In this document: piece by piece, positions 36,268 through 44,815 of the stretch
Layout of the letters: every line of letters starts with the position of its first letter
How positions within the stretch are numbered: position 1 is the first letter of the stretch
NCBI RefSeq assembly: GCF_018324685.1
Contig: NZ_AP023354.1
Location: forward strand, 6,406,426 to 6,470,425
DNA from: Actinocatenispora sera
Lineage (GTDB): Bacteria; Actinomycetota; Actinomycetes; Mycobacteriales; Micromonosporaceae
Length of the DNA stretch: 64,000 nucleotides
Direction of reading: 5' to 3'
Program-made: the position numbers and the translations under genes
The notes under the pieces: generated by a model
Seen by the model: the letters and a program-made list of their open reading frames with translations, nothing else
The model's database searches: none
What the model was told of the DNA's origin: nothing

Positions 36268-38778
36268 TCAGGGTGTCGCGGCACGGGCGGCCAGCGCGAC
36301 CCGGATCTCGTGGTCGGCCTCGACGACCTTGCGGCGCACCATCGGCGCCAGGTCGTCCCGGGCCAGCAGGTCGGCGCCGAGCCGGGCGGTGCGCTCGGAC
36401 ACCGCCGTCGACGGGTAGCCGAAGCCGACCGCGACGAGCAGCAGGCCGGGGCTTCGCCAGGCCGCCGTCCCCGGCAGCTCGGCGAAGTAGCGCGGCACGT
36501 ACCCGTCGGTCAGCGCGGCGTGTTCGGGCCGCCAGAACCCCTCCCCGACCGCCGCCAGCTGGCGGTTGGAGATCGACCGATCGGCCATCAACAGCTGCCA
36601 CGCCGCCTGCTTGGCCGCCGGGTCCGGCAGCGCGGCCCGGCACCGGGTCGCGGCCACCTCGCCCGCCGCGGTGTGGTCGGCGGCCAGCTCGGCGTCGATC
36701 TCGGCCGGCCCGGCCAGCCCGAGCGTGACCAGCCGGCCCAGGATCGCCCACCGCAGCTCCGCATCGACCGGTACGCCGTCGGGCACCCGCTCGCCGCGCA
36801 GCCACGAGGTGAGCAGCGCCAGCTCGTCGTCGGTGACCGCGCACCGCGCGAGTACCGACGCCGCGAGCAGCCGGTGCGGGCCGGACAGCAACGCACCGGC
36901 CAGCCCGGCGAGCCGGTGCAGGGTGGCGTCCCGGCGCTGCGCCGGCAGGTACGTGTCGGCGGCCTGCTCGCACAGCCGCAGCACCGACGGCGGTACGCCC
37001 GGCGACGGCTCGGCCGGCAGCGCCGCCGCGGCCAGCTCGACGAACCGCTCCGCCGGCCACCGACCGGCCCGCACCAGCTCCCAGGCGTTGGTCCACACCA
37101 CCGCCCGCGACGCCGCGTCCGGCATCGTCGGCAGCAGCTCGGCGAGCCGGCCCAGTTCGGCCGGCGTCAGGTCGACCCGGGCGAAGGTCAGGTCGGCGTC
37201 GTTGAGCAGCAACAGGTCCGCCGCCGGCCGGCCGACCAGCTCCGGCACCGCAACGGCGGCGTCGTCGGTGTCCGGCAGCGTGACCGGGATGCTGTCGTGC
37301 TCGCCGGTCGCCGCGTACCAGCCGACCCGGATGCGGTGCGGGCGGACCGGGCCGCCCGCCGGGGCGGACCGCGCGACCTCGACCGACGAGTAGCGGCCCT
37401 CGGCGTCGAGCTCGGTGCGGGCGGTGAGCAGGTCGACCCCGGTGGTCCGCAGCCAGCGGTCCGCCCACGCGGTCAGGTCGGCTCCGCTGACCTCCGACAT
37501 CGTGCCGATCAGGTCGGCCAGCGTCGCGTTGCGGTACGCGTACCGGGAGAAGTAGGCGCGCAGGGCGGCGAAGAAGGTGTCCTCGCCGAGCACCGCCGCC
37601 AGCTGGCGCAGCGCCGAGGCGCCCTTCGGGTACGAGATCGAGTCGATGTTGAGCAGCCCGTGCGCGACGTCCGGTACGTCGGTCGGCGCCACCGGGTGCG
37701 TGGCCGGCCCCTGGTCGGCCCGGTAGCCGGGAATCTTGCGGAACACGCTGAAGAAGCCCCAGGCGTCGACGTAACGGCTCGCCTCGCCGACCACCCGGAA
37801 GCCGAGGAACTCGGCGAACGACTCGTTCAGCCACAGGTCGTCCCACCAGCGCAGGGTGACCAGGTCACCGAACCACATGTGCGCCATCTCGTGCGCGATC
37901 ACCATCGCCCGCAGCTGCCGCTCCGAGTCGGGCACCGCCGACCGGTAGAGCCACTCGTCCCGGACGGTGACGCAGCCGATGTTCTCCATCGCCCCGTACA
38001 GGAACTCCGGCACGAACACCTGGTCGTACTTGTCGCCGAACGGGTAGCGCATCGCGAACGCGCGCTGGTACCAGTCCATCGCCCGCTCGGTCAGCTCGAA
38101 CAGCTCGCCGGCCTGCTCGTCGAGGTGGTCGGCGAGGCTCGCCCGGCAGTGCCAGCCGTAGGTGATGCCATCGTGCTCGTGGTACACCGAGTGGAACGTG
38201 CCGGCGCAGACGGTGAACAGGTACACCGACATCGGCCCGACCGGCTCGAACTCCCACCGGGCCGCCGCACCCGCGCCGGTTTCGGGGGCGCTGCGGGCAC
38301 CGGAACCGTTGCCGAGCACCGTCCAGTCGGCCGGCGCCGTGACCGTCAGCGTCACCGTGGCCTTCAGGTCCGGCTGGTCGAAGCAGGCGAAGATGCGCTG
38401 AGCGTTGTCCGGCGACGACGACCCGCACAGATACGCCTGGCCGTCGGCCGGATCGACCGCCCGGTGCAGCCCCTCGCCGGAGTTGGTGTACGTCCCCTCC
38501 GCGGTCACCACCAGCTCGTTGTCCGCAGCGAGCGGCGGCAACGTGATCCGGTTGTCGGCGCAGACCAGGTCGATCGGCACACCGTTGAGGGTGGCCGCGA
38601 TCGGCCGGCCGGTCAGCTCGACGAAGGTGGACTCGCCCGGTTCGGTGCACCGGAACCGGATCCGGCTCACCGAGCCGAACACCTCGGCGCCACGGGTCAG
38701 GTCCAGCTCGACGGCGTACGACTCGACGGCGAGCAACGCTGCCCGCCGGACGGCCTCGGCCTGGGTCAAAGACGGCAT
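36268..38778 (-). CDS. pepN: Aminopeptidase N (M1 family), copy 2
   Basis: An 836-residue paralogue of the next gene. It has GAMENIG, HEMAHMWFGDLVTLRWWDDLWLNESFAEFLG and the same N-terminal start MPSLTQAEAVRRAALL, chosen over a frame 9 codons longer. The catalytic and helical domains are complete. The gap to copy 1 is 115 bases, and the two are probably a tandem duplication, now clearly diverged. Confidence 0.93.
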   Translation of the reverse strand: MPSLTQAEAVRRAALLAVESYAVELDLTRGAEVFGSVSRIRFRCTEPGESTFVELTGRPIAATLNGVPIDLVCADNRITLPPLAADNELVVTAEGTYTNSGEGLHRAVDPADGQAYLCGSSSPDNAQRIFACFDQPDLKATVTLTVTAPADWTVLGNGSGARSAPETGAGAAARWEFEPVGPMSVYLFTVCAGTFHSVYHEHDGITYGWHCRASLADHLDEQAGELFELTERAMDWYQRAFAMRYPFGDKYDQVFVPEFLYGAMENIGCVTVRDEWLYRSAVPDSERQLRAMVIAHEMAHMWFGDLVTLRWWDDLWLNESFAEFLGFRVVGEASRYVDAWGFFSVFRKIPGYRADQGPATHPVAPTDVPDVAHGLLNIDSISYPKGASALRQLAAVLGEDTFFAALRAYFSRYAYRNATLADLIGTMSEVSGADLTAWADRWLRTTGVDLLTARTELDAEGRYSSVEVARSAPAGGPVRPHRIRVGWYAATGEHDSIPVTLPDTDDAAVAVPELVGRPAADLLLLNDADLTFARVDLTPAELGRLAELLPTMPDAASRAVVWTNAWELVRAGRWPAERFVELAAAALPAEPSPGVPPSVLRLCEQAADTYLPAQRRDATLHRLAGLAGALLSGPHRLLAASVLARCAVTDDELALLTSWLRGERVPDGVPVDAELRWAILGRLVTLGLAGPAEIDAELAADHTAAGEVAATRCRAALPDPAAKQAAWQLLMADRSISNRQLAAVGEGFWRPEHAALTDGYVPRYFAELPGTAAWRSPGLLLVAVGFGYPSTAVSERTARLGADLLARDDLAPMVRRKVVEADHEIRVALAARAATP

Positions 38779-38905
38779 CCGTTCATCATGCCGGTACCCG
38801 CCCACCCCCGCCCGCTCGACGGCGCCCGACGGCCCACGCTCACGCCCGCGATCGGCCGGTCACGCCCGCGGTCGGTCCGCTGCCGACACCGCGGACCGGG
38901 CCCGG

Positions 38906-39541
38906 TCAGAACAGCTTGCCGGCCAGCGTGGCCACCAGGACGTACACCGGGAGCGAGGCGATGCAGATCAGCGCGCCGAGCCGCGGGGTGCGCTGCACCG
39001 CGCCGCCGACCCGCGGCCGGCACAGCAGCCCGACCAGCAGTACGCCGGCCAGGAACGCCAGCAGCGGGAAACCGCAACAGGTCCAGCCGTACACGGAGAT
39101 CTGGCCGAGCACGCCACGCCGGCTGGCCACCGAGATCAACACCAGCTGGCCGATCAGGCCGGCGAGCGAGCACGCGGCGTACACCACCGCGGCGCGCGGT
39201 CGCGGCCGCCACGCGGGCAGCAGCGGCGGGCTGGCGGCGAGCCGGTCGACCTCGGCGCCGGCGGCGGTCGCGTCGGCCAGGCGGCGGTCGGCCCGCGCCA
39301 GCCGATCCGGCACCGGTACCGGTTCGAGCAGATCCGGCAGCTCACCGGGGCCGGCGGCGGCGAAGTCCGGTGCCGGCAAGCGCAACCGGGCGGCCCGTTC
39401 GATCAGCTCGTCTCGTTGGGTCAGCGCCCGGTCGGACAGCGCGACGATCCGCTCCTGGTGCGCCGCGGCCGCCTCGGCCGAGATCGGCGCGGCGACGCCG
39501 AGGCGCCGGGTCGCCGCCAGGTAGTCGTCCCAGTCCGGCAC
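38906..39541 (-). CDS. Small membrane protein paired with the FtsK-like gene
   Basis: A 211-residue protein with an N-terminal helical region (about 1-120, MPDWDDYLAATRRLGVAAPIS...) and three or four transmembrane helices in the C-terminal half (VVYAACSLAGLIGQLVLISV, CCGFPLLAFLAGVLLVGLL, LICIASLPVYVLVATLAG). It begins 3 bases after the FtsK-like stop, so the two are co-translated. I recall similar small membrane proteins beside FtsK-like genes in Streptomyces. Function unknown. Confidence 0.7.
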   Translation of the reverse strand: MPDWDDYLAATRRLGVAAPISAEAAAAHQERIVALSDRALTQRDELIERAARLRLPAPDFAAAGPGELPDLLEPVPVPDRLARADRRLADATAAGAEVDRLAASPPLLPAWRPRPRAAVVYAACSLAGLIGQLVLISVASRRGVLGQISVYGWTCCGFPLLAFLAGVLLVGLLCRPRVGGAVQRTPRLGALICIASLPVYVLVATLAGKLF

Positions 39542-39544
39542 GGC

Positions 39545-41389
39545 TCACTCCCCCGCCAGGCTGGTCGGCTCGGTCGCGTGCGGCACCTCCGGCGGCGCGC
39601 TACCCGGCGTACGGGCCTGCCACAGCGCCTCGCGCAGCCGGGCCCGGGCCGCCGGATCTGCGTACGGGTCGATCAGCCGGACGGTCCGCTCACCCAGCAC
39701 CGCCGTACCGTCCACATCGGACACCGTGAGCCGCCCGGGCAACCGCCCGAGCACCGGCGCCGCCGGCCGCTGCGCGGACAGCAGCAGGTGCACCCCGACC
39801 GCTCCCCCGGTCGAGACCAGCTCCGCCAGCATCGCCTCGACCGGCAAGGACTCCGGTTCCCCGGTACGGCGGGGTGCCGGCCCGGGTTCGCCGTGGTCGG
39901 ACGCCCGCTGTGCGCCGTCGCCACGCATCCGCGGCACCGTCCCGCCCTCGGCGCGGGGTTCCGGCCTTGCCGCGCCGTCCGGATCGGCCCCCGGTACCGG
40001 CGGCATGCACGTGGCGGCCAGCGCGAGATCGGCGCCGGCGAGCACGACCAGGATCCGCGGCACTGCCCTGTCCACTGTGGACAGAGCAGTGGCCAGATCG
40101 GCGTGCCCGGCGTGATCCAGCAGCCGGCGCCGCTCGGCGACCTCGGCGACCAGCCCCGCCAGTACGGGCGCCGGGTCGGCCGCGGACTCGACCGCGTCGA
40201 CGTGGCGGGCGTGTGGCAGCCAGCTGGGGTCGCCCCGGCTCGGCGCGAACTCGGCGAACAGCGCGAACCCGGTCGCGTCCAGCAGGTACACCGCGAGCTC
40301 GTCCGGCGAGTACCGGGTGGCGAGCCCGTACACGGCGGTCAGCGCGACCGCACCGGCCGCCCGCGGGGATCCGGCCAGCAGCCAGTGCGGGGTCCGTTCG
40401 GCACAGACCAGCTCGACGGCACCGCCCGCGCCGACGCCGATCGGCGTGCGCAGCCCGGTCGCGGAGCGTTCGGCCCATCGCTGCGCCGGCACCAGCTGCC
40501 CGAACCCCGGCCGCAGCGAATCGGCCAACCGCCGGCACACCGCCGCGACCAGCTCGTCCGGTGGCATCGGATCCAGCCGGACCGCGGGCGCCGTCACCTC
40601 GCCGTACGAGACCGCCACCCACTCACCGGGGACCGCCCCGGCACCGTCCGCGGTGCCGCTGTGGTCGGCCCGGGTGGCGGCGGAACGCACCGAGACGGTG
40701 TGCGGCAGCGGCGCGGCCTGACCGGCCAGCAGCAGGTGCAGCCGGCCGGCCGGGCCCTGCTCGGCCAGCGGGCGCAGCCGCGCCGGCGGCAGCGGCTGCG
40801 CGACGACCAGCAGCAGGTACGGCAGGCCGGCCGGATCCTGCCCCGCCCGGACCGCGGCGGCGACGTGCTGCAGCTGCCGGTCGGCGGCCGCGAGCGCGGT
40901 GTCCGGGTCGGCCTCGAGCAGCAGCCCGGCCGCACGCAACGGCCGGAACGGCGCCGGCAGACCGGCACCGAGCCAGCACACCCGCAACAGCCCGGCCGGT
41001 GCCGCCGCCACCAGCCGCAGCAGGACGCCGGCGAACAGCCCGGGCGACCCGGCGTCGAGGGCCAGGTGTCCGGCACCGAGCAACGGCACCACCGCGGGGT
41101 AGCCGAGGTCGTCTGCCGGCACCGCGGTGCCGATCCGCACCGGTACCGGTGCGGATGCGGACGCGTCCCGGCCGACCGGAAGCTCCGCGGTGTCGGCCCA
41201 GTCCGCACCGAGCCAGCCGGGCGCCAGCCGGCGGGCGGCTCGCCGGGCCTGCTCGGCGAGCGCGGCGCGCTCGGCCGCGGAGTCGCCGGAGCGCGCAACG
41301 TCCAGCGCGGTACGCGCCGCGCGCAGCTGCGCCACCGCCTCCCGGTGCGCGCCCACCGCCTGCCCGAAAACCGCCCGTACCCTGGTCAT
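39545..41389 (-). CDS. FtsK/SpoIIIE-like protein with degenerate ATPase motifs
   Basis: A 614-residue protein related to a Streptomyces FtsK-like family. The N-terminal helices (MTRVRAVFGQAVGAHREAVAQLRAARTAL), the PAVVPLLGAGHLALD region and the motor-like domain (about 310-590) are recognisable: HWLLAG, YSPDELAVYLLD, FAEFAPSRGDPSWLPHARHV, GVHLLLSAQRPA. But Walker A, expected as GxxGxGK(T/S), reads GSPRAAGAVAL with no Lys or Thr, and Walker B (normally IDEFQ) is LVVLAGADLA. It cannot hydrolyse ATP in the usual way. A GGGAGG site precedes ATG 41389. Confidence 0.8.
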   Translation of the reverse strand: MTRVRAVFGQAVGAHREAVAQLRAARTALDVARSGDSAAERAALAEQARRAARRLAPGWLGADWADTAELPVGRDASASAPVPVRIGTAVPADDLGYPAVVPLLGAGHLALDAGSPGLFAGVLLRLVAAAPAGLLRVCWLGAGLPAPFRPLRAAGLLLEADPDTALAAADRQLQHVAAAVRAGQDPAGLPYLLLVVAQPLPPARLRPLAEQGPAGRLHLLLAGQAAPLPHTVSVRSAATRADHSGTADGAGAVPGEWVAVSYGEVTAPAVRLDPMPPDELVAAVCRRLADSLRPGFGQLVPAQRWAERSATGLRTPIGVGAGGAVELVCAERTPHWLLAGSPRAAGAVALTAVYGLATRYSPDELAVYLLDATGFALFAEFAPSRGDPSWLPHARHVDAVESAADPAPVLAGLVAEVAERRRLLDHAGHADLATALSTVDRAVPRILVVLAGADLALAATCMPPVPGADPDGAARPEPRAEGGTVPRMRGDGAQRASDHGEPGPAPRRTGEPESLPVEAMLAELVSTGGAVGVHLLLSAQRPAAPVLGRLPGRLTVSDVDGTAVLGERTVRLIDPYADPAARARLREALWQARTPGSAPPEVPHATEPTSLAGE

Positions 41390-41551
41390 GCACCACCTCC
41401 CGGCCCCCGCCGTGGCCCGCAGACAGTACCGCATCAGCTGGTCACGATGGGCGGTCCAACACTCACGAACCGGCGCCCGCCGGCCGGCCCGGACGCCGAC
41501 CGGTGACGAGTCGAACAGCTCGTCCGGGCCGCGGTGAGTTAGAGTGGTGGC

Positions 41552-41593
41552 ATGCGCACGAGCTTCAGCTGTCTCGGTTGGTGGCGCCCCTGA
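41552..41593 (+). CDS. Trp leader peptide of trpS
   Basis: A 13-residue open frame, MRTSFSCLGWWRP, contains two consecutive Trp codons and ends in TGA 41591-41593. It is too short for automatic gene finders. The ribosome's position on the Trp codons decides which of the two RNA structures forms downstream. Confidence 0.85.
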   Translation: MRTSFSCLGWWRP

Positions 41594-41660
41594 CGGGCGG
41601 CACCACACTCCGCGCACTCTGCTCAGCAAGCACGCGGCCGCCCGGTTCGGGCGGCCGTTT
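41594..41660 (+). promoter_or_regulatory. Transcription attenuator of trpS
   Basis: A classic attenuator. Segment 2, CGGGCGGC (41594-41601), can pair with segment 3, GCCGCCCG (41637-41644), which is also the 5' arm of the terminator CGGCCGCCCG-GTT-CGGGCGGCCG-TTT (41635-41660). The 3' arm repeats segment 2 exactly. Segment 1, around the Trp codons (GTGGCGCCC), can pair with segment 2. When charged Trp-tRNA is scarce, the stalled ribosome frees segment 2 to form the antiterminator, so trpS is expressed. Confidence 0.85.
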
Positions 41661-41721
41661 CGCGTGGGTACGCGCTTCGGCGGCGCGGGCCGGTCGGCCC
41701 CACCGACAAGGAGCCACCACC

Positions 41722-42702
41722 ATGACCCGCCGCATCAGTGGATTCACCCCGTCCGGCGTCCTGCACCTGGGCAACTACCTGGGTGCGATCCGGCCGATCG
41801 TCGACGGCACCGGGCACACCGACACCGTCGTGTTCATCTCCGACCTGCACGCGCTGACCCTCGACCACGACCCCGCCCTGGTACGCGAGCGAACGCTCGA
41901 GTTCGCCACCCTGCTGCTGGCCGCGGGCGCCGACCCGGACCGGCACCTGTTCCTGGTCCAGTCGCACGTTCCCGAGCACGCCGAGCTGCACTACCTGCTG
42001 GAGTGCACCACCGGGTACGGCGAGGCACAGCGCATGATCCAGTTCAAGGAGAAGTCGCGGCGGCAGGAGCAGATCCGGATGTCGCTGCTGACCTACCCGA
42101 TCCTGATGGCCGCCGACATCCTGCTCTACGACGCCGACGAGGTACCGGTCGGCGACGACCAGAGCCAGCACGTCGAGCTGGCCCGTGATGTCGCCTACCG
42201 GTTCAACACCCGGTACGGCCAGACGTTCACGGTGCCGCGGGCGGTACACCCGCCGGTCGGTGCGCGGATCATGGACCTGACCGCGCCGACCACGAAGATG
42301 AGCAAGTCGGCCTCCTCGGTGGCCGGTTCGCTCCGGCTCGCCGACGACCCAGACACGTTGCGGCGCAAGGTGATGCGCGCCGTCACCGACGACGGCCGCG
42401 ACGTGGTGTACGACCCGGACCGGCGGCCCGGGGTGGCGAACCTGCTCGACATCCTCGCCGGCTGCACCGGCACCGACCCGGTCGGTCTGGCCACCGGCTT
42501 CGACTCGTACGGGCAGCTCAAGCGCGCGGTGGCGGACGCGGTGGTGGAGACGCTCGGGCCGCTGCGCAAGCGGTACCTGGAGCTGTCCGACGACCCGGCA
42601 CACGTCCGTGGCGTGCTGCGTACCGGGGCAGCCCGGGCACGGGAGATCGCCCAGCGCAAGGTTCGTACCGCCAAGCAGGCGATCGGCCTGCTGCCGGCGT
42701 AG
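41722..42702 (+). CDS. trpS: Tryptophan--tRNA ligase
   Basis: Class I tryptophanyl-tRNA synthetase (326 residues). Signatures: GFTPSGVLHLGNYLGA (HIGH-like HLGN), PVGDDQSQHVELARDVAYRFN, and KMSKS within TTKMSKSASSV. The start ATG 41722 follows AAGGAG by 8 bases. It is complete, and it is controlled by the leader at 41552-41660. Confidence 0.96.
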   Translation: MTRRISGFTPSGVLHLGNYLGAIRPIVDGTGHTDTVVFISDLHALTLDHDPALVRERTLEFATLLLAAGADPDRHLFLVQSHVPEHAELHYLLECTTGYGEAQRMIQFKEKSRRQEQIRMSLLTYPILMAADILLYDADEVPVGDDQSQHVELARDVAYRFNTRYGQTFTVPRAVHPPVGARIMDLTAPTTKMSKSASSVAGSLRLADDPDTLRRKVMRAVTDDGRDVVYDPDRRPGVANLLDILAGCTGTDPVGLATGFDSYGQLKRAVADAVVETLGPLRKRYLELSDDPAHVRGVLRTGAARAREIAQRKVRTAKQAIGLLPA

Positions 42703-43023
42703 CCCATCGAGCGTCCGGAACGCCGACTACGTTCCGTGTCCTCACGTTAACACCAGAGAGTGATTGTTGATCATGGGTCGTGACGTGGACTACCGGATCG
42801 GCGTTCACTGAGCGAGTCCGTTACCGCCGCACGGAGACGGGCAACTCCGCGCCGGGACGCCCGGCGCGGGCGGCGGTGGCGTCGCGCGGCAACTGGGGGG
42901 TGTGCCGCGCGGCGCCACAGTGCCGCATCCGTTTCTTGCAATTCAGCGCAGCGCACATCCTTCGACACCGTTCGCCCATCCTGGCGAACGGAGCAGGCGT
43001 CGCCACGCGCCGGCGGTGAGCCG
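42703..43023. other. Intergenic region between trpS and NRDE gene
   Basis: A 321-base gap between convergent genes with no protein-like frame. It contains the perfect hairpin CGTTCGCC-CATCCT-GGCGAACG at 42969-42990, a candidate bidirectional terminator. Confidence 0.5.
42969..42990. terminator. Bidirectional hairpin between trpS and the NRDE gene
   Basis: Perfect 8-base stem, CGTTCGCC-N6-GGCGAACG, 33 bases from the end of the minus-strand NRDE gene; it lacks a T tract. Confidence 0.55.
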
Positions 43024-43776
43024 TCAGCCCGTCTCGATCGGCGACCAACCCGCTGCGGCCTCGGCTCCGGGCCGGAAGTCGTAGCGGAGCTCGCCGGTGG
43101 CGGACAACCCGAGCAACGTGACCGAGCTGGTCCCCCAGACGGTTCCGTCGTCCTGGACGGAGCGGGCGAGCAGCGCGCGCGGGTCGCTCGGCGCCGGCAC
43201 GTCCGGTCCGTCGAGCAGCGCGAGCCACGGCGCCCACGCGTCCGCCACCGGCTTGCCCGGCGCGGGTTCGGGACGCTCCGCCGCCGCGAACCGGGGGCCG
43301 AAGTGCGCGGCGCGCGGCGATCGCCGGTCCGCCGGCCCGAGCCACCGCCCCTGGTTCACGAACAGGTGGTCGCCGGCGGTCAGCCGGTACCGGTGCGGCT
43401 CGTAGCCGTCCCAGGTCGTCACGCACAGCACACCGCCGTCGATCACCAGCAGGTGGCACGGGTCGTACCCGGTGAGCTCGGCCGGTGCGGCCTCGCCGGC
43501 AGCGGCCGCCAGCGGCAGCCCGCCGCGCGACGTGCGGCCAACCGGATCGGCGGGCCGCCCGGACGCGTTGAGCACGCAGGCGATCCGGCCGGCGGCGGGG
43601 TCGACGGCGAGCCAGGTGCCGCCGGCCTGCTCGTCCAGGCCGCCGAGCAGCCGGGGGCGGTCCGGCCAGTGCCGGGCCGGCGGCTGCCACGGCCGGCCGA
43701 GCATCTCGTCTCGTACCGCGAGCACCAGCACCGGCCAGTCCGCATCCGGGCGCAGACTGGCCAGCACGGTGCACAT
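43024..43776 (-). CDS. NRDE family (TANGO2-like) protein
   Basis: A 250-residue member of the NRDE family, whose eukaryotic homologue is TANGO2. The family opens with MCTVLxSxxP...NRDE; here it reads MCTVLASLRPDADWPVLVLAVRDE, with a catalytic-type N-terminal Cys2 and VRDE in place of NRDE. RLLGGLDEQAGGTWLAVDP and GLPLAAAA follow. The fold is Ntn-hydrolase-like but the substrate is unknown; a heme-related role has been proposed for homologues. Adjacent to trpS by chance. Confidence 0.88.
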   Translation of the reverse strand: MCTVLASLRPDADWPVLVLAVRDEMLGRPWQPPARHWPDRPRLLGGLDEQAGGTWLAVDPAAGRIACVLNASGRPADPVGRTSRGGLPLAAAAGEAAPAELTGYDPCHLLVIDGGVLCVTTWDGYEPHRYRLTAGDHLFVNQGRWLGPADRRSPRAAHFGPRFAAAERPEPAPGKPVADAWAPWLALLDGPDVPAPSDPRALLARSVQDDGTVWGTSSVTLLGLSATGELRYDFRPGAEAAAGWSPIETG

Positions 43777-43919
43777 CAGCGCACCACCCGAGCGCTAGCG
43801 CACCTCGCGATGACACAGTGTCCGTGATCTGTCACTAGACGGCACCAATCGTCGGCGATTCGTCCGGTTTCCCGGATCATGATGTGGGGGTCCGTGACCA
43901 CCGTCACCGGGAGGCTCCG

Positions 43920-44123
43920 ATGTCCGAACACACGATCGCGCACCCCACCAGCCTGCACCCCGCGGCCACCCCGACCCGACCCGCCCACCCGCGGATGGGG
44001 CGGTCCGAGCCGCGGGTGGGGCTGGCCGAACCGCGCGCCGCGACGCGCTGTGGCTGCGGGTCCGGCTGCGGCTGCGGCTGCCAGTCCGGCGGCTCGTGCA
44101 CGTGCGGCGGACACTGTCGGTGA
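43920..44123 (+). CDS. Small Cys-rich, metallothionein-like peptide
   Basis: A 67-residue protein with a clear GGGAGG ribosome site 6 bases before ATG 43920. The N-terminal half has His and Pro (HPTSLHPAATP, AHPRMG). The last 25 residues hold eight cysteines in C-x-C and CGG patterns (CGCGSGC, CGC, CTCGGHC; Cys 44, 46, 50, 52, 54, 60, 62 and 66), a pattern suited to binding Cu(I) or Zn. It overlaps the following membrane protein by 4 bases (GTGA), so the two are co-translated. I know no named family that fits; a metallothionein is the best guess, and a peptide modified at cysteine is a less likely alternative. Confidence 0.7.
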   Translation: MSEHTIAHPTSLHPAATPTRPAHPRMGRSEPRVGLAEPRAATRCGCGSGCGCGCQSGGSCTCGGHCR

Positions 44124-44731
44124 CCGACACCGGCGTGCCGGCCTGGTGGACCGGGTCGGCCGCCGCGGCGCTGGTCGCCATCGGGGCCGTCCGGCTGCTC
44201 CGCGGCGACCGCACCGGCCGCGACGTCGAGGTGGCCCGGATCGGGATGGCCGCCGCGATGGCGGCGATGGCGCTGTCTGACGCGGTACCGCGCTGGTGCG
44301 GCCCGGCCCTGCTCGCCGCCGGATCCGCCTGGTCGCTGGCACTGCTCGCCCGTCACCGCTGGCCGCGGCACGCTGGGTCCCGCCCGCCGGCAGCGAGCGC
44401 CGGCGGGCATGCCGCGCACCGGCTGCACCACCTCGCGGGGGCCGCCGCGATGGCCTACCTGCTGACGTTGCCGCAGTTCAGCGAGGGTACGGCGATGCAC
44501 GGGACGGTCCTGCCGGCAACCGGCGCGGTCCCGGCCGCGCTCCTGGTGGCTGCCGACCTGGTGTTGATCGGCTTCGTCGCCGGCTCCGCGGTACTCACGG
44601 TGCTCGGCGCCACCCGGCTGGCCGCGCCGATCCTGCCCGGTACCGCGCCGGCACCGCGCGCCACCGCCGCCTGCCAGCTGCTGATGAGCCTCTCGATGCT
44701 GGCGATGCTGTACCCGATGCTGCGGGCCTGA
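44120..44731 (+). CDS. DUF5134 membrane protein
   Basis: A 203-residue protein with about six transmembrane helices (AAAALVAIGAVRLL, MAAAMAAMALSDAV, ALLVAADLVLIGFVAGSAVLTVL, ACQLLMSLSMLAMLYPML) and a central loop with HAAHRLHHLAGAAAM. The histidines could bind metal. It starts at GTG 44120 within the stop of the Cys-rich gene. Related DUF5134 proteins are of unknown function; the upstream neighbour and the histidine loop hint at copper handling, which is inference. Confidence 0.82.
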   Translation: MTDTGVPAWWTGSAAAALVAIGAVRLLRGDRTGRDVEVARIGMAAAMAAMALSDAVPRWCGPALLAAGSAWSLALLARHRWPRHAGSRPPAASAGGHAAHRLHHLAGAAAMAYLLTLPQFSEGTAMHGTVLPATGAVPAALLVAADLVLIGFVAGSAVLTVLGATRLAAPILPGTAPAPRATAACQLLMSLSMLAMLYPMLRA

Positions 44732-44815
44732 GCCCCCGGGCGGCGCTGCGGCGGGCACAACATCTTCACCGCGCGCATCGCGTACCACCACGGGAGCGGC
44801 ATAGATTGCCCAACC

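Noticed and set aside
36253-39729. 1158-residue plus-strand frame
   Set aside because: It lies opposite the aminopeptidase genes and consists of Arg/Gly/His-rich shadow sequence.
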